A DNA stretch of 64,000 bases, from positions 146,123,938 through 146,187,937 of the forward strand of contig NC_035433.2 in the NCBI RefSeq assembly GCF_002127325.2, written 5' to 3'. The DNA is from Helianthus annuus (taxonomy: Eukaryota > Streptophyta > Magnoliopsida > Asterales > Asteraceae). The first letter of the stretch is position 1; each line of letters starts with the position of its first letter. The notes under the pieces are model-generated. The model was given only the letters and a program-made list of their open reading frames with translations. It was not told the origin of the DNA and searched no databases. Positions 19,901 to 27,761 of this stretch are shown piece after piece. The translations under genes were made by a program, and so were the position numbers.

Positions 19901-20741
19901 AACTGGAAGTTCCATAATACATCTCTGGGTTGCATGGCACAATGGATTTTGCAACAGAGGTACTAGGAGTTCCATAATACATTTCTGGATTTTGTGGCAC
20001 TGGAACTCTTTTTGCCTTTAAGGTTTCCTCCTGATCCTTGTTTTCTAAAAGCTGCACGAAGTCGTTGATGTTTGTAGTACCCAAAGTTCCATTATACTTC
20101 AAGATCTCCAAGAAACTATTCCATTGGGGAGGCAATGCATCAGCAAACTTTTTCACCACCTCTGCTGTAGTTGTCACTACTCCAAAATTGTTCAACTCTG
20201 TAAGCAAGTGATAAAACCGGCTTGTCATATCTCCCAAAGACTCCTTATCCATACACGTGAAACCGTCAAATTCTTTCTTGAGAAGATCATGACGCAATTG
20301 ACGTGTTGCTTCATTCCCTACCCCTCTGGTTTTCAACCCGTCCCACAACTTCTTCGTTGTCTTGAAACTGACAAACTGGTGGTAGATATCTTTGCTTAAC
20401 GCCTGAGTGAGAATGGCGTATGCTTTCTTTTCCAGATCATACGTTTTCTTTTGATCTTCAGGAAGATCGGCAAACGTAGCAGTAGATGAAGCAGCAACCT
20501 CTATAGCTTGATTGAAATCTGTAGTGAAACGTATCCACAGTTCGGTATTTTGACCAAGAACGTATGTACGAAATCTCTCAACCCAACCCGGATACTCGTT
20601 TAAGTGCATCAACTTTGGAGGTCGATTCAAACTTCCGGTTTCGCTTTCTCTCAATAAGATACTTTGAATGCTCGGAGTTTGATTTGATACTAATGCCCAT
20701 TGACCTGTCGATATGGCATTTGCTTGCGAAGATGTCGACAC
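16959..20741 (-). CDS. Gag protein of the SIRE-like element
   Basis: The protein is 1260 residues. The N-terminal 250 residues match the Copia capsid (UBN2-type: WVERFRTYVLG, LWDGLKTRGVGN). A first zinc knuckle CFNCGERGHFKREC lies near residue 450. Then come an acidic serine-rich stretch, a predicted coiled coil near 640-820 built on repeats of LQ-KH, and a second zinc knuckle CFECGTIGHIIRNC near 1113. The frame ends WVPISN and TAA (16959-16961), 14 bases before the protease frame opens. It is far longer than a usual Copia gag (300-400 residues), which fits the SIRE lineage. It is probably still translatable. Confidence 0.9.
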   Translation of the reverse strand: MSTSSQANAISTGQWALVSNQTPSIQSILLRESETGSLNRPPKLMHLNEYPGWVERFRTYVLGQNTELWIRFTTDFNQAIEVAASSTATFADLPEDQKKTYDLEKKAYAILTQALSKDIYHQFVSFKTTKKLWDGLKTRGVGNEATRQLRHDLLKKEFDGFTCMDKESLGDMTSRFYHLLTELNNFGVVTTTAEVVKKFADALPPQWNSFLEILKYNGTLGTTNINDFVQLLENKDQEETLKAKRVPVPQNPEMYYGTPSTSVAKSIVPCNPEMYYGTSSSSSARTGPRAPLQTAFVTSTDMYGNPVQVPVKPAPTTDMYGNPIQPPPPAQQQACYGGTSSAGQQSKPNTVRLDTSSFSKVSVEVAREHMELLNTLVSAYCGLVEGQIGNINLTQEDYQQIDKEEMELMDIKWAFASAVRRAKDFMERTGRTSLESKKDTKYGFDKQAVKCFNCGERGHFKRECTRPAQHGNQNPFRGQGNRANQNQVRNNERTLVPINNQSQAGPSKANQALVVQVDEGCDWSIHLSGDAPDGTTCFAKVVKDLVHTSGGESSANGGESSEDEDSSGYSRSSDEESSSSGDDHVGVTSNASVDADIDELLEEAAAGTQRRSILVDQAAYSSSSLHSAFMANVDSSSSQVCVDEPTAINCDNCNSLHVKCADLEANMSELQGKHDALQASLFDLQDKHVSLNAKWCELQSKHEALQEKYDVTFIHNQKLTVDLSKCTEANMFYENHEKEFKSVIEKLKKDKTELTKMVSRKQTDINLYISRLEIMQKEMACVKTESEAIQLKLDSYLSSSYVLDHIIDVQKEKRDVTCIGYKKCPPPVRHNYDAMPDEEDRVFFEPSVPLDVKEFATGLGYKKEVSSDSDVSADTCVSSADLNQDPPVITEDADSSDDESDDAVPAKSDAVVKDKDIPLENYILCDPPAKPAKTVAIESSSAKESESVNLLYTLVGDDKIYSDKDFPIKNVNQSLISKVFENSTSKFLGKTGPRVTVTQCPPIPKDEIRKQYGNKKLPTVQKQQNHTKPKGKSPAQAQKKPNQKKNKNVNFVKSTGTDKIETFENKSNLDFVKKATVQKRNEPSSSKPSTSGSQSSSSSARRSHDTSWFVERRSCFECGTIGHIIRNCPYLHKQKGKVDVPRDQTDRRQTVSVKQDPRLVKEREMKQRRQQVKKIERAIKTDVVNKTSVSVKPDNSKTSDNHEVNILNNNTGKTKQTWKPKTVTESGGPSQFTNHQRQEVIVIDENGRPKTTMAWVPISN

Positions 20742-21660
20742 CGGAGATTCGGCCCATGAGGGAGATAGAATTATATTTGTGTACTTTCCACTATCTGGAG
20801 CCGGTGTACCCCATCATGAGGGAGTTGAACTTGTACTTGTGTATTTTCCACTATCTGGAGCCGGAGTTCCCCACCAACTTGGGTTCATGTTTGATAAGAA
20901 GAATGAATTCTATGTTAATATCTCGAATAATAACAACCAGCCGAAGGATCCCTGATCGAAAGACCTGAAAAAAAAAACACAAACTTGTTAAACCTAAACA
21001 GACTAAGATCGAAGGATCAATACTTGTTCGAAGGATCAACAGTGTTCGAAAGATCACTGTTGAATTTCGAACAATGATTTCGAAAGATTCTCCAATTGAA
21101 AGATCCTTATCTTTCGAATATATATCCTTCGAAAAGATTCCCTGGATCGAAGGATAAGTCTCAGACTTCGAAATATGTTCGAAGGATGATTATCTATCGA
21201 ACTTCCTTTGATCGAAATATGATCTTTCGACTTCGAAGGATATCCTTCGATCTCTACTGACACAGCTGACACGAAAAGTGACAGGTTGGTGAAAAGGTGA
21301 TGGGTTGGTAGAAATCTTTCGGCAGAAGGTGTATTCAGACCATACCTTTTTACCAAAACCAGATTTGACCAATAAAATATTACTTAAAATGGAAGGATCT
21401 TATCCAGAAACCGGTCACCGGAGTAAGCCAGAATTTGGCCGGAAATGACCAAACTTCTTAAAAACAAATTTTTAAGTTACCCAACCCGTCCTTTAACACA
21501 CCCGGTTAGTTTAGAACACGTTTTTACGTCAAGAGATGCGAGAAAAACACTAAAAACGGGTGCTAAACCATGTGAGTTTTTGTACAAACTCTCCAAAGTC
21601 TTGTATAAACTCGGTTTTTAACAAGGAAAAGAGCCACGGAGCCACGGCTCTGATATCACT
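20742..21660 (-). promoter_or_regulatory. 5' leader with repeated CGAAGGAT motifs
   Basis: Between the 5' LTR and the gag ATG lie about 920 bp. The part at about 20940-21250 contains many copies of CGAAGGAT or CGAAAGAT in both orientations. The same motif fills the U3 part of this element's LTRs. The primer-binding site (TGATATCAGAGCC on the minus strand, one mismatch to the canonical site) is at 21646-21658. Confidence 0.6.
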
Positions 21661-22286
21661 TGTAGGTCCCTCGGAGGATGAGATTAAACCTTATCCTTGT
21701 TATGTTTAACACACTAGCAAGTGCGGAATCCAAGCTAGAGTGCAAACCGGTAGTTTATATGAGAACACAAGCTACAAAGAGAAAGGTAGACACACGAGAT
21801 ATCAAAGTTTTCTCTTGTATTTCAGTGGACACGGTTACAGCCCTTGACCAAACTGAAAATACGCTCTCTACAAGACTGAGTTCACTCACACACTCACTTT
21901 CACACTTTTTGCACTAAATAAAGTGAACACATTACATGAGTATATATACCCATCACAGCTCGTCTGGTCGAAGGATCAGATAGACTGATCGAAGGATCAT
22001 CTATCGATCTGAAACCTATCGAAGGATCCACATATACCTCAAAGGATGATATCCTTCGAGGTCCATCAACATCCATCGAAGGTTTATCTTTCGAGCTCAT
22101 CGAAGGATCTAAACTATCCTTCGATTACTCATCCTTCGACACAAACATGTTACAATCAGGTTCTAACTGTTTGGCCAAGTCAAACCAGGAGGATGGTTGA
22201 CTTGGTCAAACTTACAAGACTAACAAAAGACATCGTTTTATATCATGACAAAATACAGACAAAGTACAGACACAAGTGTACCAACA
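21661..22286 (-). repeat. 5' LTR of the SIRE-like element
   Basis: This 626-bp copy starts TGTAGGTCC on the + strand and ends TACCAACA before the target-site duplication CCGGG. Confidence 0.95.
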
Positions 22287-22376
22287 CCGGGGGTAAAGGA
22301 GAGGGAGGTGTTTCATGTTATTATTATTATCATCACCATCTCCTGTTGGCGAATCTGAAAAGCGTGGAATGAATTC

Positions 22377-22601
22377 ATATTCTCCAACAACGAGATGAGC
22401 ATTGAAGACATTATTGCGGACGTGAAGACACTCGGGTTCCTTTGGTACAAGAATCAGTCTAAAAACAAAGCGATGTCATGGTCTAATTGGTGTACTTTCA
22501 GGCTGATGTAACTTTTTTACTGCTGCTGTCCCTGTTTTCTTTGGGGTAGTGGTCTCTGTTGTTGCTTTGTATTTATTAATAAAAGTTATCTTTAAAAAAA
22601 A
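22377..22601 (+). mobile_element. 5'-truncated LINE 3' end
   Basis: A short frame (to a TAA at about 22511) reads SIEDIIADVKTLGFLWYKNQ and WSNWCTFRLM, the typical C-terminal pattern of plant non-LTR reverse transcriptase frames. It is followed by a T-rich tail, AATAAAA and a run of eight A at 22594-22601. It looks like a dead-on-arrival LINE copy; the 5' limit is not determined. Confidence 0.45.
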
Positions 22602-22911
22602 TGAGTATTTTAATTTAGGGATAGTTGCATAAAAAGCATCTATCTTTGGTCTGGTTTTTAGTTCAGGTAATTAACTTTTAAAAACTGTGATTTATGGTAA
22701 TCTGACCACGTTACATGTAAAAAATGATCACTTGGCAGTATGTTTTGACCATGTTGACTTTTTGGTGGTTAGTACCTTAAAGCATAGTTTTCGAAGTCTG
22801 ATGGTTTTTTCTTGCCTAAAATAATATTTTTTGCGTGAAACAGAAATCATAATCATACAAAAGGTTGTTACTTTGATTATTAATCTAAAAAATCATATTT
22901 TTTGTTTTCAG
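22602..22911. other. No gene seen
   Basis: AT-rich sequence ending in TTTTGTTTTCAG, which looks like the acceptor end of an intron belonging to the ABC-transporter fragment that follows. Confidence 0.35.
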
Positions 22912-23008
22912 GGAAACACAGCAGGATATTTTTAATGCAATGGGGTCAATATATGGATCCGTTTTATTTAATCAAAATCTTTTCAGCGGATTTATGATTG
23001 CTCGAATG
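22912..23008 (+). pseudogene. Internal fragment of a PDR-type ABC transporter gene
   Basis: After a plausible acceptor (CAG at 22909-22911) the frame reads QQDIFNAMGSIYGSVLF and then NLFSGFMIARM, followed by GTAC. The first piece matches the conserved start of the second ABC2 membrane domain of PDR transporters; the second resembles a later segment (NIFSGF-IPR). The roughly 150 residues expected between them are missing, so this is an internally deleted remnant. It lies upstream of NLR2 as the fragment at 715-805 lies upstream of NLR1. Confidence 0.45.
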
Positions 23009-23588
23009 GTACTAAACTTTTACAACTAATTTTTTTCTTCGACTTAATTGCTCCATGTGGTTTGCTGTTTTTTCACATTTAGTCCCTAACTTTACATTCA
23101 TGTTCCCTGTGTTTTGCTTGGTTGTTACTCGAATAGTCTCTAGAGTGAACGGAGATTAGTTTTTAATGTTAAATGAATGTAAATTAACTAAAATACCTTT
23201 CTTATTAAAAAACAATAACTTAAATATAAAAAGAAATACAAAAAGTTTAATTATGTCTTCCTTATCCCATCCTTCTTCCTCACATCCTCTACAACTCCTA
23301 CCACCGCCTACACTCCCGTCCTGTTAGGACCCGTAAGTGGGTTAAACTCAGAATTTAGAGATAGGATCAGAGACTTCTTTTGCAACAAATTTTCTCTACT
23401 TTCATTCAATAAACATGGTGACTTTATATAGCCTTACACTTGAAAGGAAACATGTAATGCATACTGAACAACTGAAAGAAACATGTGGGATAATGGGAAA
23501 CATGGGTGATAGTGGGGAACATGGAAAACTACATGGGAAATAAACGTGCAAATGCATGCAACTAATAGGAAAACATGGGTTTGTTGAG
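23009..23588. other. Intron-like and LTR-like sequence, no gene seen
   Basis: An AT-rich part is followed from about 23323 by TGTTAGGACCCGTAAG..., which may be the 3' LTR of the Ty3/gypsy remnant at 23589. Its second copy was not found, so it cannot be delimited. Confidence 0.3.
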
Positions 23589-23885
23589 TTAGGGTTGTTG
23601 ACCCGTATCAATTCTTCTCTCCTCAAAAACGGGCTTGTCCTCAAGACCGAGCCAAGGTGGACCGGTATCCGCTATCATGAACAGAAATTTAGGAGGTTGA
23701 CAATGGTGACCGGGTTGATAACGTTCGTCGCAGTTAAAACAAAGACCCGCAGCTCGGCGTGTCTGCATTTTAGCGGCCGTAAGCTTCTTGATCTGATTAG
23801 TAGTGGTTGTGCCCAAGTGGAAGGAGCACCCAACAAGGACTGGGTTTTGGTTGGTTTGGTTGACAAAGGTGGCGAGCCCGAACAT
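23589..23885 (-). pseudogene. Ty3/gypsy gag zinc-knuckle remnant
   Basis: The 98-codon frame contains KKLTAAKMQTRRAAGLCFNC and GHHC, the typical zinc-knuckle region of plant Ty3/gypsy gag (C-x2-C-x4-GHxC). It then continues with LEDKPVF, which resembles the extreme 3' end of some gypsy polyproteins. Gag joined directly to the 3' end suggests an internally deleted element. No protease, RT or integrase remains. Confidence 0.55.
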
Positions 23886-24326
23886 TTATCCATGTTAAAA
23901 TAAGACACTTTAAAAGGGTTTAGCCATCTTTAGCATGGATAATATGAAGACTTTGCTGGCTCAATTGTTGTTTGGCTCAAGCAAGGGGCCCAACTCAATA
24001 ACTAAATGGGTTTAAACAAGTAACAAGTTGATGACTCTTGGGGACCAAATTTGACACGTTGGTAAATTGGTCAAGTTTCTTAATTATGTTATAAGTAGAA
24101 GATTGCCCGTGCGATGTGACGAGAAACACAGACACTATCATAGTGTGTATGGTTTGGTCGGTTCGTAATCGAAGCTAAAATTAAATATATTGGTTAGTCT
24201 ATTTTATTAAACATTTGGTTTTCGGTTAATCAGTTCGGTTTATTTGGTTAGATTAGTATAATATTAAAAAGGTATATATTATTTTAAATTAAAAATTACT
24301 ATTTAGGTTCCTTCGTAAACTCTATA
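23886..24326. other. Remnant flank, then duplicated NLR upstream region
   Basis: No gene is seen in the first part. From about 24193 (TAAACATTTGG) the sequence aligns with 1086-1205 upstream of NLR1 and runs up to the Helitron insertion point. Confidence 0.5.
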
Positions 24327-24845
24327 TCTAATCTAACTTATAAAAAAAAAATTCAATAAATGACATGTGGCATTATCTCTTTCAGGGAAAAGATCAAATA
24401 GTAAGTTAATTTTCGCTAGGAAGGATAGGAAGCCATAAGATTATGACATGTGGTAAATTTTAAAATAAAGAGAAAGGGTATTTTAGTCAATCCAACTCCT
24501 TCTTCTTCCTTTTTCAAAACCCAGTAACTTCAAAACCCACCATTTTCAAAACCCACCATCTTCAACTATTTCTTCACTTTCTATCTCAATAATCACTACA
24601 TTATAGTGCGATTTTCATCACCAATCAATGATTCAAAACCCGATCAACGTGTTCTTCAGCTTTTTTTTTTTTAAGAAAACCCAGTTTAATTTCATAAAAA
24701 AAATCTAGTTTTTTCCGGTGATTTTGGAGATAATCACTCGATTCGAGCGTTGATAAGTGTTTTTATCATTCAAATTTCGTTAATTGATGAAGAAATCAGC
24801 TTCGATCCATGTAAGAAATTCTTTAATTTCATTTTCACGATCTTT

Positions 24846-24925
24846 GCGGGGGTCCGGGGGCGACAGCCCCTGGTAGCGGGGTCCCAGGGGCGGCAGCCCC
24901 TGGCTGGGGTTGAGCTGAAAAATTT
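24846..24925. repeat. GC-rich tandem block inside the Helitron
   Basis: Two roughly 29-bp copies of GGGGTCC(N)GGGGGCG(A/G)CAGCCCC stand out in very AT-rich surroundings. Each has self-complementary GGGG/CCCC arms. Confidence 0.6.
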
Positions 24926-25049
24926 TTTCGATTAAATTGCTGTACTAAAAACGCATCAGAAAAATTAATTTTCCAGAAATTGGCTCATTTCGAAGACAGA
25001 ATTGTAATTCGTAGACAATTCAGACAGTTCACAGTGACAGACAGTTTTA

Positions 25050-25605
25050 TGTGTCCATTGCGTTTTAGAAATAAGAGAGTTTTATGTGGTTTCTGGCTAT
25101 TGCGTTTTAGAAAAAAACACATTTTTAATTGTTTTTAGTCATTGCGTTTTAGGTAAAACACATTTTTTAGGTGTTTTCAGTCCATTGCGTTTTAGAATGA
25201 GTCATTTTAAGTGTTTTCTGGCCATTGCGTTTTACATATAAGACATTTCTTTGTGTTTTTTGTGCATTGCGTTTTCGGTAAAACACTTTTTTATGTGTTT
25301 TCAGTCCATTACGTTTTAGAAAACAAACACTTTAAGTGTTTTCTGGCCATTGCGTTTTACAAATAAGACATTTCTTTGTGTTTTTTGTGCATTGCGTTTT
25401 AGGTAAAACACATTTTTATGTGTTTTCTGGCCATTGCGTTTTACAAATAAGACATTTTTGTGTGTTTTCTGGCCATTGCGTTTTACAAATAAGTCATTTC
25501 TTTGTGTTTTTGGTGCATTGCGTTTTAGAAAAATGTCATTTTTAGGTTTTTTTTTTCATTGCGTTTTACGTAACTGGTGGTTTTTCTATTGCGTTTTACG
25601 CAACT
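25050..25605. repeat. 42-bp minisatellite (ATTGCGTTTTA core)
   Basis: About fourteen copies of the core (C/G)CATTGCGTTTTA recur at roughly 42-bp spacing, separated by AT-rich spacers such as CAAATAAGACATTTCTTTGTG. Because 42 is a multiple of three the array stays open in one frame as a 14-residue repeat, but there is no other sign of coding. Confidence 0.75.
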
Positions 25606-26587
25606 GGGTTTTAATTTTTTTTTTAAATATAGCAATGGAAAACTCGTTTTAAAAATAAAAAAACGCTCGTTTTTTTGGTGTAATTTTTATAAAAAAATAA
25701 TGTCGTATGAAAGAGTTATTAACGTTTAAAAAATGGGGGGAATTGGAGGAGAGAGAAACTATTGGCTTGGATTGACTAAAATGCCCTTGAACAAACTCAC
25801 GCGCCTCTTTTCTTCCTTTCAATTTCCCTGATTTAATCTTAGCCATTGATTAAATTAATGAATGGTGAAGATCACTTCCTAGCATTCCTAGCCAAATAAA
25901 CTTCCTATTGTATCTCCACCTATCTCTTTCAACCTAAAAAAGCATATTTCTCTTTTATTTTAATATTTTTCTATAATTAAAAATATATGAATATAAAATT
26001 TTTTTAACTATATATCTCTTTCGATGTGTATATATCCATTAATGTATATGTATCCACTAAAATAGGAAGTGATGATGAATGAGATTTAAAGATTTTATTT
26101 GAAATAATAATAATAATAATAATAATTTTAAAGGATATATATGATTTGTTAATTGGTTTATAAAAAAATATATACAATTTGTAGAATACATATGTGGCCG
26201 ATAAGAAAAAAAACAAGAAATAATTATCCAAATTAAAAAGAAAAAAATGTATTAAATTTAGATGTATGTTTGTGGTATTAGTGGTGTTCTTTTGGATTTT
26301 TTTCGGGTTTCGGTTTTTCGGTTCAAATTGTTTGGGTTATGACTTGAAAAAGTGGCCTGATGATAACTGATCTATTTAAAATTCGGATTGGTCTGGTCTG
26401 GGTTAGTTTGGGTCGGGTTCTTCGGTTTCGGGTCTGGATTATTCAGGTCCAGGTCATTTCACCGATAATGATTATACACACGCTAATGATTTACATTTTT
26501 TGCGATATTCAACCCGTGTAATACGCGGGTTTGTAAGCTAGTATATAATATAGTAGCAGGTAATTTCTTTTTGTTCCTGTACATAAT

Positions 26588-27375
26588 TCTCCTATATATA
26601 TTAAAAATTGCTGTATATTAAAAATTCAATGTTTTGATAGAAAATAGAAAAAGTTATAATAATATATATGTTTTTTTAATAGTTTTATTATTTTCTTTAC
26701 TTTTTAAGTTAGATAAGTTTTTGTCAACCGGTAATGGTATCGAAAATATTAGTACGGTTATCGGTACATAAAGATAAAAATCGACACCAGTTTGGTACAG
26801 AAAACACCAAAAGTCGGCATCGAATTGATTTTGAAAATCTTTTAGTTCGGGAAATTCGGTACAGCCACCCGATACCATTTGCTCATCCCTGATCACGGGT
26901 GTCGTACGAACAACAACGGTATCATGAAACTTTTTTTTTGTTGATTTTCTTCAACTTTTAATGATTTCTTTTTTTAGTTTTAGGGGTAGGGATGTGCTCC
27001 GTGCCAACCAATACCGAATCGGTACTGATATTGAAAATATCAATTACGGTACCTATATATGAAGGTAAAAAATGGTAGCGAACCGGTACCAGTAACGCCA
27101 AAAGTCGTACTGAAGTGGTACTTAAGATCTTTCGGCTCAGGAAATTCGGTACCCAGTATCATTTACTCAAATCTGACCATAGGTTTCATACGAACAACAT
27201 TATTACCATACAACTTTTTTGGTTGATTTTCTTTTGGTTATATTTTAGTGTTTTATTCTATATTTTCTTTTTATTTTTGTCAGCGGTTTCCGTGTGCAAC
27301 GCGCTCGTAGGGATTTCAAAACACATGTAAACACAGACTAAACGACAAAAGACGTCGGCGATAGTAAAAAACTAG
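26588..27375 (+). mobile_element. Helitron-like insertion upstream of NLR2
   Basis: These 788 bp are absent from the NLR1 copy (site at about 1245/1246). The insert begins TCTCCTATATATATTA and ends AAACTAG before a T, both Helitron-like. No clear hairpin is seen next to the 3' end and one extra T remains at the junction, so the class is less certain than for 24327-26541. Confidence 0.45.
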
Positions 27376-27761
27376 TTCAACTAATTTGCGAAAGAAATAA
27401 GATTAAATAAATAAAAATGATAAAAACCGCATTATTTGAAATTCTAACATATAAAATCCAAAAGCAGTATTACTTTAAAAAATTATTAGAGAAAAAGAAC
27501 AATGCTTTTAGAAAGATTTCCTCGTTTGGTTAAAATCCAATCTTTGCTAACGCTTTTAACAACATATAGTACAAGAGGATAAGAAACACATCACATGCTA
27601 ACGCTTTAACTACGTACTACATGTGAAAAATAAACAGTTGAATTGCTTTTTCATTTTCTTCACTTTCTTGCTTTGGTTTTCAAACAAATTGTTCTTGGAT
27701 CACCATCGATCTTTGAAGGGAATAGAGAAACTTTTGATTATACTATCTTAAAACAGTAATC
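27376..27761 (+). promoter_or_regulatory. Proximal upstream region of NLR2
   Basis: This aligns with 1246-1491 upstream of NLR1 apart from about 140 extra bp at 27470-27610. It presumably contains promoter and leader. No definite TATA box could be assigned. Confidence 0.4.

Larger units (their letters stand above)
11124..22286 (-). mobile_element. Full-length SIRE-like Copia LTR retrotransposon
   Basis: The element is 11163 bp, flanked by target-site duplication CCGGG (11119-11123 and 22287-22291). LTRs are 11124-11748 (3') and 21661-22286 (5'), with about eight differences. On the minus strand the order is 5' LTR, primer-binding site, long leader, gag with two zinc knuckles, protease, integrase, reverse transcriptase, RNase H, 1.76 kb of non-coding DNA, purine tract, 3' LTR. 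Domain order (integrase before RT) makes it Ty1/Copia. The long gag and the RNase H signature ([16 protein letters not shown]) suggest the SIRE/Maximus lineage. A one-base frameshift in the integrase probably disables it. Confidence 0.95.
24327..26541 (+). mobile_element. Non-autonomous Helitron
   Basis: The insert begins TCTAATCTAACTTATAA after an A and ends GCTAG before a T. This is the Helitron signature: 5' TC, 3' CTRR, insertion between A and T, no target duplication. Just upstream of the 3' end, ACCCGTGTA and TACGCGGGT form the expected terminal hairpin (with one G-T pair). The paralogous region of NLR1 shows the uninterrupted site at 1205/1206. It encodes no RepHel protein. Inside are a GC-rich tandem block (24846-24925) and a 42-bp minisatellite. 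Confidence 0.8.

Noticed and set aside
25336..25652. Open frames with 14-residue repeats (VFSGHCVLQIRHF)
   Set aside because: They arise because the 42-bp minisatellite period is a multiple of three; there is no start context, homology or codon signal.
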